NCBI GenBank assembly: GCA_947491545.1
Contig: CANLJX010000009.1
Location: 1-44,263, forward strand
Direction of reading: 5' to 3'
Length of the DNA stretch: 44,263 nucleotides
Source: Deltaproteobacteria bacterium
Lineage (GTDB): Bacteria > Bdellovibrionota_C > UBA2361 > OMII01
Position numbers and translations under genes: made by a program. Positions 1 to 7,410 of the stretch are shown piece by piece. The notes beneath the pieces are model-generated. The model did no database searches, was not told the origin of the DNA, and saw only the letters and a list, made by a program, of their open reading frames with translations. Within the stretch, counting starts at the first letter, position 1. Each line of letters opens with the position of its first letter.

Positions 1-19
1 CCTGTACCCCGGGTACAGG
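1..19. repeat. GTACCCCGGGTAC palindrome, copy 1
   Basis: A 19-bp palindrome, CCTGTACCC-C-GGGTACAGG, with 9-bp arms around one central C. The core 13-mer GTACCCCGGGTAC (4-16) recurs exactly at 276-288 and 13339-13351, and in reverse complement at 13308-13320. Confidence 0.7.
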
Positions 20-190
20 TAGAAGCACCTCTGAGTGAAAGAGCGCTGGCAGGTTAGGAGGAGAGGCTTTGGGCCACGGGAGTTGGGGCTGAGGACCAGA
101 GGCGCTACGGACAGCATCTGATGGGGGTGGGCTCGAGTCTTGGGTGAGCTTCTCGTTAGGTGCTGCCTTGGGGGGTACTGCTGGTTCCAT
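1..190 (-). CDS. Partial Pro-rich ORF running off the left edge
   Basis: An open frame reads leftwards from an ATG at 188-190 to the window edge without a stop (63 codons). An in-frame stop lies just upstream near position 225. The translation is rich in proline, serine and alanine (begins MEPAVPPKAAPNEKL) and looks like a disordered N-terminal tail. There is no clear Shine-Dalgarno sequence before the ATG. The palindrome at 1-19 would fall inside the frame and encode LPVPGVQ. No function can be given. It could be a chance frame in a purine-skewed intergenic region. Confidence 0.4.
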   Translation of the reverse strand, partial: MEPAVPPKAAPNEKLTQDSSPPPSDAVRSASGPQPQLPWPKASPPNLPALFHSEVLLPVPGVQ

Positions 191-651
191 GGTGGGGGGA
201 TGGTAGCTCAGGGCGAGGGCTTAAAAAACTGCGGGTGGAGGCGGAGATGTTCGGTCCGGTACAGCGGGTGAGGGAGTACCCCGGGTACAGGGAGGTAGGG
301 AGGTAAACTGCCCTGGCGAAACATCTACTCAATATCTCACCGGCACTCGATCATGACCTCACGCACGCACGCGGCTGGCGAGAGGGACGTCCGCCTCCGT
401 CGCGTTCGAAGCTAGGTTCTCCGCACTACGAGCCATGGCAACTACCTTGAACCCCTCGCGAGCAAAAATTGCTAGGAGCCGTCCCACTCCTTGGCTTACG
501 CCTGTGACGAGTGCAGCTGGGCTCACTACACGTTTCCTCGACCAGCGGTGTCGAACATTTGTAGGCTAACGGGGTGAAGCTAGCCAGGTAAACCGGGGGA
601 CCAGCTGACAGGCAGTCCGACACGACAGGTTCGACTACACTCCGACACTCT
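191..651. other. Intergenic region with second palindrome
   Basis: No convincing gene. The left part is strongly purine-skewed on the plus strand. The second exact copy of GTACCCCGGGTAC lies at 276-288. Short frames here have no start context or family likeness. It lies downstream of the minus-strand gene that ends at 652. Confidence 0.5.
276..288. repeat. GTACCCCGGGTAC palindrome, copy 2
   Basis: Exact second copy of the 13-mer, 272 bp from copy 1, in an intergenic position. Its flanks differ from those of copy 1. Confidence 0.7.
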
Positions 652-1242
652 CTACTTCGGCCCTTCGAAGGGAAGCGCCGACTTGTGCACAGCAAGCCGG
701 AGCTTGCCGTCAGTGTCGCGCCTGAAGACAAAGGTCTTATCGACTTTAACTTGGTCGCCTTTGGCGTTAGTCAGATAGACATTCCCCATTGTGATGGCGA
801 CGTCATCGTGAATCTGGATGCCGTTCTCTGCGGCGTTGTTGTCGTAGGTCACTTTTACCCACTTCTTGAGTGCGAAGCCGCTATCCTCTGGGAAGTTCTT
901 GTCGCCGCCGATGAAGTAAGAAAGAGCGCCCTCCCGGGTCGGACGAAATGTGTTCTTGCCTGAGGCCAGTGTTGGCTTGAAGAAAACTTTTCCTTCCCTG
1001 TAGTCATAGAGGTCGTCGATGAGCTTTCCGGCGGCGGCGCGATAATCTCCACCGTCAGCGTACACTTTTCCCAGGCTAATCAGTCCGTCGCACCAAGCTT
1101 GCTGCGCTGCGTTGACCTCGGCCTCAGTGATCGGGCCGCGAACGTTGTCGGCTGCCTGAGCTACCTGACCTGAGGTCACGCCGGTTGCGAAAGCTACTGC
1201 TAGGACGAGCACGGTAGTTTTGAGGCAGGTTATGAGTCGCAT
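652..1242 (-). CDS. Small secreted NTF2/SnoaL-like protein
   Basis: A 196-residue exported protein. The start ATG at 1242 is preceded by CAGGAG at normal spacing; the frame stays open further upstream, but that part has no start signal and is not conserved-looking. Residues 1-30 form a Sec signal peptide (basic N-terminus, hydrophobic core, cleavage near AQAAD). The mature part begins with a helix (ITEAEVNAAQQAWCDGLISL) and ends in a strand-rich region closing on FRRDTDGKLRLAVHKSALPF. This is the pattern of NTF2-fold (SnoaL/DUF4440-like) periplasmic proteins, whose ligands are mostly unknown. It stands alone, divergent from the adenylate cyclase gene. The family call is by resemblance; a precise function is not supported. 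Confidence 0.75.
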   Translation of the reverse strand: MRLITCLKTTVLVLAVAFATGVTSGQVAQAADNVRGPITEAEVNAAQQAWCDGLISLGKVYADGGDYRAAAGKLIDDLYDYREGKVFFKPTLASGKNTFRPTREGALSYFIGGDKNFPEDSGFALKKWVKVTYDNNAAENGIQIHDDVAITMGNVYLTNAKGDQVKVDKTFVFRRDTDGKLRLAVHKSALPFEGPK

Positions 1243-1550
1243 AGAGGGTCTCCTGGTTTTTACAGTTGGAGGTCGCGTCGCTCGGTGCCCGCAGGGGCTC
1301 ACGAGCGGACCGTGCTCTCCCTTGCTTCTAGCATACTCGCTTTGGCCCTCTAAGTAGAAATCTGAGGATTTGAGCCTGCACCCGGGGCACTCGCTAAAAT
1401 GCCAAACCAACGCCGGTGTTGTACCCCGTGCCAGCTTAAAGGCGCCTCAAGCCCTGCCCCTGCCCCTGCCCCTAGTCGGTAATTATAGAGACTGTCCGTA
1501 CCAGCCAGAACGGGTTATTTTTTGGCGCTAGGACACCTCCAGCGCTAAAG
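1243..1550. other. Divergent intergenic region with short tandem repeat
   Basis: A 308-bp spacer between two divergent genes, so it should hold both promoters. It contains a small C-rich tandem repeat around 1449-1475 (CCCTGC repeated three times and then CCCCTAG). I see no clear RNA motif. Confidence 0.5.
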
Positions 1551-3146
1551 ATGAAACTTCGAACCTTCTTAATTCTGTTCGTGCTTGCTTTTATCGGCTT
1601 AACATCGACGAATAACTACATCTCCTCCACTCTCAGAAGACTGACTAGCGATTCGGCTGCCACGCTCAAGGAGATGCTTGAAATTGAGCATGTTCCTATA
1701 GCCATGCTCGACACAAACCAGCACCTGACCAGGTTCGCTCGTGCGTATGTCAGCACCGGCAATCCGAAAGAGAGAGAGTTTTACCAGATGGTCTTGGACA
1801 TCCTCAGCGGGAGGGTGGCTGCCCCGCAGGACTACTCTGACGACTACTGGAATCTTGTGGCGGGCGGCCTGGTCCCGTTTCCAGAAAACAACCCCGTGGG
1901 CGCCAAATCGATCGAGAGTGTTTTTCTTGAGCTCAATATCTCAACTGCGGAGTTCAACAAGCTCAAAGAGGCTATGGCGAGAATTTCGGATTTATCAAAG
2001 ACTGAAATTCGAGCGATGGATATCGCCAAAAAACACTACGAGACCAACGGCTCTCACCCTGCGAGCCCGCCGCAGAGTAAAGATTTGCAGCAAGCTTTGG
2101 ACTTGCTGCATGACCAGTCATATCTGCGCAAAGATGCCGAGACCGCCGTGCTACTGGGGCAGTTCCACTCTATGATTGAGGAGCGCTATTCGAACAAGAT
2201 GGCGCTCATCACCGAGAAGTATGATGGCTTGGTGCACCTCGGCTCGCAGCTCACCACTGCAATGTATGTGATGATGTTTCTTTCCAGCTTGTACCTCTAC
2301 TTCCATGTGTACAAGCGTGGGCTCTCCGTCATTCACGTGCTTCAACGCATTAGCGATGGAGACCTGGCAGCCAGAAGTGCCCTTGCATCACGCGACGAGA
2401 TGGGAAAATTAGGCGAGCTCGTCAATTGGACCGGGAGGAACTTGCAAGGAAAGGTGTCGGAGCTTGAGGATCGGATCACGAAATCGGGCCTCCTCATGGA
2501 AGAGCTTACGCAGGAGAAAGATCGCTCGCAAAACCTCCTGCACTCTATCCTGCCGTTGCCTATTGCAGAGAGGATCTCGAGCGGGGAGAGACGGATAGCA
2601 GAGGTATTCCCTGAAGTCACGGTGCTGTTCGCGGATATCGTGGGATTCACCCCACTTTCAGAGAAGCTCGGGCCGGCCGAGACGGTTGCCTTGCTGTCTG
2701 TCGTATTTGAGAAGTTTGACGAGTTGGCAGACAAGCACAACGTGGAAAAGATAAAGACGGTCGGTGACTGTTACATGGCAGTCGCTGGGGTTCCTACTCG
2801 TGACGCTCTGCACTGTCAGCACATGGCAGCATTTGCCTTGGACGCCCTGCGGTGCTTCAAGGAGCTGTCTGAGAGCTCTTCGTACGAACTAAAGCTGCGC
2901 GCGGGCATGCACACGGGCACGGTGGCTGCTGGTGTTGTAGGGAAGAAAAAGCTTTCGTACGACCTGTGGGGAGATGTTGTTAATACCGCCAGCAGGTTTG
3001 AGTCTTCGGGACAACCGAACGCCATCCACGTATCAGAAGCTGTGCGGGTTCGGCTTGCTGACGACTTTGTCTTCTCGGACAGCGGGGATGTGAATCTCAA
3101 GGGCAAGGGGTCAATGCGGTCTTTCTACCTTCTCGGCAGAAAGTAG
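1551..3146 (+). CDS. Membrane class III adenylate cyclase with HAMP domain
   Basis: Predicted to make cAMP from ATP at the inner membrane in response to a periplasmic signal (531 aa). Residues 4-20 and about 236-253 are membrane helices around a periplasmic sensor region of about 215 residues. A HAMP-like segment (about 254-306) and a short coiled coil lead to the catalytic domain (about 353-531). Visible catalytic features are the metal-binding aspartates D362 (LFADIVGFT) and D406 (KTVGDCYMA), the purine-specificity pair K402 and D471 (IKT and YDLWG), and transition-state residues N478 and R482 (VVNTASRFE). The K/D pair favours adenylate over guanylate cyclase. The periplasmic region matches no domain I recognise. 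The ATG lacks a strong Shine-Dalgarno sequence, but the first membrane helix begins right after it. Confidence 0.92.
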   Translation: MKLRTFLILFVLAFIGLTSTNNYISSTLRRLTSDSAATLKEMLEIEHVPIAMLDTNQHLTRFARAYVSTGNPKEREFYQMVLDILSGRVAAPQDYSDDYWNLVAGGLVPFPENNPVGAKSIESVFLELNISTAEFNKLKEAMARISDLSKTEIRAMDIAKKHYETNGSHPASPPQSKDLQQALDLLHDQSYLRKDAETAVLLGQFHSMIEERYSNKMALITEKYDGLVHLGSQLTTAMYVMMFLSSLYLYFHVYKRGLSVIHVLQRISDGDLAARSALASRDEMGKLGELVNWTGRNLQGKVSELEDRITKSGLLMEELTQEKDRSQNLLHSILPLPIAERISSGERRIAEVFPEVTVLFADIVGFTPLSEKLGPAETVALLSVVFEKFDELADKHNVEKIKTVGDCYMAVAGVPTRDALHCQHMAAFALDALRCFKELSESSSYELKLRAGMHTGTVAAGVVGKKKLSYDLWGDVVNTASRFESSGQPNAIHVSEAVRVRLADDFVFSDSGDVNLKGKGSMRSFYLLGRK

Positions 3147-3700
3147 GGTACGCAGGCTAGCTGTGTGGGTAAGAGCGGCGCAGAGGCCGTCCAATACGGC
3201 ACCCACCGATTCGGTACAGGAGAACAGTGCACTCATACCTGTGCTCATGCGTCGCCAGACGATACCCCGCGGAGCAGGCTCTGTAAAAGCGGACCGAATC
3301 TCCCAAAAAAACCACAAAGAAAACCACTTGTGAGCAGAGCGCTCCCCATCTTCAGAGCCTCCTGCTACTTCTGCGCGTGTAGCACACGTATCACCCTTGT
3401 GTGAGGCTTATAGATCTAGATCTCATGCCAAAGTTTGAGGCGTTCGTTTCAAGTCTTCTGACCTGCGTTTAAAAATGGGCTGCGCGCTCAGCAGGATCCG
3501 TGAATCTCCGACACAGGTAAATTCCCTAACGATCTTCATCTTCGGCACTTCGTCACGGGTCGCATTGACAGAAGAGCCACGACAACAAGCCCAAGCCTTC
3601 TCCTAGAGTCAGCCCCACGCATGCGGCACCTAAGCCGCCACGCACGCATCGAGGGAGTGGCTTCGATAGGCCGACAAAATCTCTTTCAGAGAAAACCGGC
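3147..3700. other. Intergenic region holding a dispersed repeat
   Basis: A 554-bp space between convergent genes with no credible ORF. It contains copy A of a dispersed repeat (3325-3530, listed separately) and a hairpin at the end of the amine oxidase gene. Confidence 0.5.
3325..3530 (+). repeat. Dispersed intergenic repeat, copy A
   Basis: A stretch of about 200 bp that resembles 29605-30010 inside the island. Matching blocks occur in the same order and strand: ACTTGTGAG; CTACTTCTGCGCGTGTAGC (3365-3383; 18 of 19 bases match 29647-29665); GTTTGAGGCGTTC (3433-3445, exact); GTCTTCTGAC; AAATGGGC; and TCTCCGACACA (3505-3515, exact). Copy B has about 200 extra bases before the last two blocks. 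It could be a non-autonomous mobile element or a conserved regulatory RNA. Confidence 0.65.
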
Positions 3701-3706
3701 CTACGA
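3664..3706 (-). terminator. Hairpin at the end of the amine oxidase gene
   Basis: Arms TAGGCCG (3667-3673) and CGGCCTA (3697-3703), extended by outer TCG/CGA, enclose a smaller TCTC/GAGA stem. The stop codon of the amine oxidase gene lies in the stem. There is no uridine run, so it may stabilise the mRNA end rather than terminate transcription. Confidence 0.35.
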
Positions 3707-5092
3707 AAAACTCCTCACCACCCGGTTCGCCTCCCGAATCCCCGAGAGGTACGCGCCGTGCACCGTTCCTGGGTAGCGGCGGTGAGTTGCTTCACCAGCG
3801 AAGAAGACACGATTGTCGATCGGTCGTGCCAGCGTGTCGTAGTATTCCGTTTTTGCGCCCAGCGAGACAAAGGAGTACGAGCCGTAGCTGTACGGATCTG
3901 ACCTCCAGTGCGTTTGCATCACAGCTTCGGGCTCAGGAATTGAGCTTCCAAAAACGTTTCTGAGAGAAGACATCGTTGCTGCGCTTATCGTGGCGAGATC
4001 GAGCCGCTCGAAGCGTCGAGCCTGTGCTCCGGCCGTAAACCCAAAAAAGATCGGGACTCCCAACGCTTGGTCCAACAGGTAGTATTCCGGAATCTGGTTC
4101 GCCCCTCTCCCACCGACGTTTCCAAGGAACCCAATTGGGTCTTCCTGAGTCTGCCAAAACGCCGTAGGGAACTTGAAGTAGGTCTTGTCCAGCACGCCCA
4201 TCCCAAGATTGGAGATCGCCTCTCGCTTTGCCCTCGGGAGGCCCGGAGAGAAATCGATCCCTCCCCTTTTTAAGACCCCCAGAGGAAGCGTCACGACAAC
4301 TCTATCCGCATCGAAGACTCCGCCAGTCGTCGTGACACGAATACCTGATGCAGACCACGAGACCTCTCGCACCAGCTCGTTGAAGCGAATATCAAGCCCC
4401 TGTGCCAGTCCATTAATCAAACTTATGTAGCCGGGTTTCAGGATGAGATCTGCGCCCCTGAAAGCTTCGTCTTGGTCGAAGTGCTTGAGCGACATCTGGC
4501 TAATATCCGCGCCGACCTCAATCCCGATCTCTGACTTCACCAAGAAGCTGACGAAGTCGCCGACAGCAGCGCCGCGCTGCTGACGAATCCGTTGCAGCAG
4601 CGGGCTAGCAACACTCCCAATCGAGCGGTCCGCGCTGAGCCTGCCCTGGAGCGCCAGCAGCTTGTCATAAAGCGCGTCGTACTCACGCTGCCCTTGATTG
4701 CGAACCGATGAGGAGATCGCGGCGCCGGCCGCATTCACGTACAGATCCTCTTCTTGGTCGGTGTTGTACGTCTCTGCTCCGAACTGGGCTGCCAGCGAAA
4801 CGAGAGGGTTGCCCCTTGTCCCGTGGATGAACGAAGCGCCAAGATCAACCGGAGCTCCGAGCGACATGTCAGTCCGTATGCGGCCGCCCGCGACACCTCG
4901 AGCCTCAAGCACCGTGACAGAGTATCCCTTGTCCGTAAGCGCTCGCGCCGCCGAAACGCCCGCCATCCCGGCCCCGAGCACTAGCACTCGCTCACCCTGG
5001 GCAAACGCTCCAACGCTCGTTGCCAAACGAGTTCCGAGAAGAAGCAATCCAGCGGAGCGAAGAAATTGGCGACGGGAGACGGCTGAATGCAT
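3701..5092 (-). CDS. Tat-exported flavin monoamine/polyamine oxidase
   Basis: An FAD-dependent amine oxidase (463 aa) expected to oxidise a primary or secondary amine to an aldehyde, ammonia and H2O2 in the periplasm. The ATG at 5092 is chosen because it puts a twin-arginine signal, SRRQFLRSAG, at residues 5-14, followed by a hydrophobic stretch; the longer upstream frame would bury this signal. The Rossmann motif GAGMAGVSAARAL and the FAD motif LEARGVAGGRIRTD follow. The C-terminus has the family's second FAD contact, FFAGEATHRRYPGTVHGAYLSG. Tat export fits a protein that folds with its cofactor before transport. It is divergent from the next gene across 86 bp and may share regulation with it. 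The substrate is not readable. Confidence 0.9.
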   Translation of the reverse strand: MHSAVSRRQFLRSAGLLLLGTRLATSVGAFAQGERVLVLGAGMAGVSAARALTDKGYSVTVLEARGVAGGRIRTDMSLGAPVDLGASFIHGTRGNPLVSLAAQFGAETYNTDQEEDLYVNAAGAAISSSVRNQGQREYDALYDKLLALQGRLSADRSIGSVASPLLQRIRQQRGAAVGDFVSFLVKSEIGIEVGADISQMSLKHFDQDEAFRGADLILKPGYISLINGLAQGLDIRFNELVREVSWSASGIRVTTTGGVFDADRVVVTLPLGVLKRGGIDFSPGLPRAKREAISNLGMGVLDKTYFKFPTAFWQTQEDPIGFLGNVGGRGANQIPEYYLLDQALGVPIFFGFTAGAQARRFERLDLATISAATMSSLRNVFGSSIPEPEAVMQTHWRSDPYSYGSYSFVSLGAKTEYYDTLARPIDNRVFFAGEATHRRYPGTVHGAYLSGIREANRVVRSFS

Positions 5093-5178
5093 GTTTTCGC
5101 TGAAACAATGGCGACTACCACTGTTTTTTCCTCTATAGAGGAGTAGCACCCTTTGCCTTACGAGGGAAAGCCACCCGA

Positions 5179-6582
5179 ATGACGATGCCAGCTCGCACTG
5201 CAATCCGCATAGTAATCGCCCTTAGCGCCTTGAGCCTCACCATGCTGGCTCACGCTGCCGAACCAAACTGCACCCAGAACCCCCTCGATGGCACAACGCC
5301 ACCGAAGCGCCAGTTTATGCTGTATCCGGCGCAAACAGTCGTGCCGTTCTACCAGTGGCAGAGCAACAACGGCTACTGCGGAGAAGTCTCCATGATTCAG
5401 GCGGGGCTGAATCATGGCCAGTGGGTCTCTCAGTTCAGTGCTCGTCTCCTCTGCGGAACGGGGTTATTGCAGTCGGGCCCACGCGGCTGGTGCAGAGCCC
5501 ACAACAACCAGCCACACCACAATGCGCAGCTCCTGCTGGAGACCCCTGGAACAGGAGTGACCGGCCCCAACGATTACGCCAACGCGCCTGCATGTCTGTC
5601 CAACGCAAGGCTAGCCGCAACGACGTATCCCTACCTAACGGGCTTTCATAACGCCAATGGCGGTGTCGCCGGCTACCAAGACTTTCTCTCATGGATAAAG
5701 AGCGAAGTCTTGGCGGGCCATCAAGTCACCATCGGTGTTTTGCTTCAAGGAGGCGACGACCCTCAGTATGACCACATCGTTTCTGTGACCGCCATCGGAA
5801 CAAACCACCCGGCTTCAGATGCGTCGTACCATGGCGAGGACGTGCTGTATTTTGACGATCACGGTTTGTACAACCTTGATGGGAATACTCCAGGTGACAT
5901 TAACCCAGCCATACCCATGGGCGCAGGCAGCGACAACACCCGTTGCACTCCGTACATCTTCGGATACACCTTCGACTCGCTCGCGCGCACCCGAGCCCAG
6001 GCAAACCGAAATTCAGCTCAGGCATACTCAATCGTCATTCCCGGCGTGTTCCCAACCGATACCATTAACGGAGGAGACGGCGAAAACAGCTCAGTCACTA
6101 TCACGGGCCACAACTACGGATTCTCTGTCTCGGGAGCGATTGATAACTCAGCTGGTGGCCCGTACCTTCTGCCCATCAAAGTGACTATCCCAAGAGCCAC
6201 CTACACTAACGGCAGAGCCAACCCGCGCGATCCTAAGGCTGGATGGCAGTACGAAAACAGCATGATAGGCTCAGCCGAAGACGGCACAAGCTGCACCAAC
6301 GCAGCACCCCGTTACCGCATGCGGCCTCTCACGCTCAAAGCGACAATTAGTGGCCTGACACCTGGCGCAATCTACAATCTTTACGAGTACACCTTTGAAC
6401 GGGTCGAAGGGATTGGGGCTGGTGCGGCTCTGGCAGTGCCGACTGAGAACTTTAACCAGAATGCGATAATGGCAACGCGAAGAACTCAATTCACTGCGAC
6501 CAAGACGACCTACGTGCATCAGGTGCGCAGAACGTCGAAGCAGATCGTTGTCTTTAGAGCTGTGCCTGCGGGCGCTCCGTAA
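5179..6582 (+). CDS. Secreted C39-like cysteine-peptidase-fold protein
   Basis: A 467-residue exported protein. Residues 1-27 form a Sec signal peptide ending in AHA-AE. The next 200 residues look like a papain/C39-like fold: a candidate nucleophile in NGYCGEVSM (C67), a candidate His in QYDHIVSV (H199) and a nearby acid in YFDDHGLY (D226 or D227), in the order expected for this clan. After about residue 275 a strand-rich C-terminal domain follows (ISGLTPGAIYNLYEYTFE resembles a fibronectin-type strand pattern). Several cysteines (C31, C92, C105, C139 and others) suggest disulfides. A GAGG lies 13 bases before the first ATG; ATG at 5185 is an alternative. Peptidase activity is inferred from the C/H/D order only. 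Confidence 0.75.
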   Translation: MTMPARTAIRIVIALSALSLTMLAHAAEPNCTQNPLDGTTPPKRQFMLYPAQTVVPFYQWQSNNGYCGEVSMIQAGLNHGQWVSQFSARLLCGTGLLQSGPRGWCRAHNNQPHHNAQLLLETPGTGVTGPNDYANAPACLSNARLAATTYPYLTGFHNANGGVAGYQDFLSWIKSEVLAGHQVTIGVLLQGGDDPQYDHIVSVTAIGTNHPASDASYHGEDVLYFDDHGLYNLDGNTPGDINPAIPMGAGSDNTRCTPYIFGYTFDSLARTRAQANRNSAQAYSIVIPGVFPTDTINGGDGENSSVTITGHNYGFSVSGAIDNSAGGPYLLPIKVTIPRATYTNGRANPRDPKAGWQYENSMIGSAEDGTSCTNAAPRYRMRPLTLKATISGLTPGAIYNLYEYTFERVEGIGAGAALAVPTENFNQNAIMATRRTQFTATKTTYVHQVRRTSKQIVVFRAVPAGAP

Positions 6583-7410
6583 AGCGAAACGCTGCAGTAC
6601 CGGTGCGGCATCAGCTCCTCATTATCGCAACGCACCTCAGGTCTCGAAGCACGAGGATTCAGAGAGAGATTCCAATTTGCCTCTTCGTTCTTCTTTTTTC
6701 TTGAGTAATTCAGGGATTCCTTTACATTGATGGAATGGGTCGACAATCTGTCGGCTCTTTTGTGGGAACCGTAAGGGAAAGATGAAACTGCCAAAGACAC
6801 ATAACGTACAGGGACTTAAGCCGATGCGGCCTGAATCTCCTGGCGACTGCCGAAACGATCGGCAGGGTGCGGCATTTCCGTCGCTCTTAACACTCTGACC
6901 CCCCTCCTCATCTGACGGCGAGGGGCTCAGCAAGAGCACCCGGAAGCTGTCGTTACCAAAGTATTTTCAGTTTCTTGGGCTTTTGTTGCTTGGCTGTGCC
7001 ATTTGGCTGCAGCGAGCAGCGTAATTGTTACTAGTTTTGTTTGTGCGCAGCGGCGCGAGGGGGAGAGGCAATGAAGATTACAAGCGTGACCGGTCGGTAG
7101 CCGGACATTCCAAACAGATATCGCCAATCGTGTGAGCACTTGCTCGCGGCTGGCGTTGTGTACCTTCGGGTAGCCGGAGAGCGCCTCGCTCTTGAGCATG
7201 GGGCAACGGGATTCGTGTAGGCACGAACAGGAGATCTTTAACAACGCAGGACGGCAGATGCCACCTGCCCCATACGGAGTAGACGAGACAGCGATGTCGT
7301 CGAGCACACACGTGAACCGCGTGGGGGCCCGACGACAGAGCGAGGTTAGTGCCTCTCTCGATATCGGTCGTCTGGGGCAGATGGTTTTTATTCCAAACAA
7401 GGAGAACGTT
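6583..7410. other. Long intergenic region, no supported gene
   Basis: 828 bp without a gene I can defend. The ABC transporter frame stays open upstream to 7192, but this part lacks a ribosome-binding site and looks non-coding. A perfect 7-bp hairpin, CTGCCGA-AACGA-TCGGCAG, lies at 6847-6865 with no uridine run. I looked for riboswitch cores (two-hairpin ACGR guanidine-II, GEMM) and did not find a full match. Confidence 0.4.
6847..6865. other. Perfect small hairpin in intergenic region
   Basis: CTGCCGA (6847-6853), loop AACGA, TCGGCAG (6859-6865). It is a stable stem without a T-tract on either side. Its role is unknown; it could be part of a structured 5' leader of the ABC transporter gene. 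Confidence 0.35.

Noticed and set aside
1449-1475. CRISPR or VNTR array
   Set aside because: Only three 6-bp units with no spacers; a minor microrepeat. No CRISPR array was seen anywhere in the window.
6583-7190. Guanidine-II or other riboswitch
   Set aside because: One hairpin has an AACGA loop, but the required second ACGR hairpin and linker are not found.
7192-7410. N-terminal extension of the ABC exporter frame
   Set aside because: The frame is open, but ATG 7411 has a strong AAGGAG and the upstream residues are non-hydrophobic, low-quality sequence.
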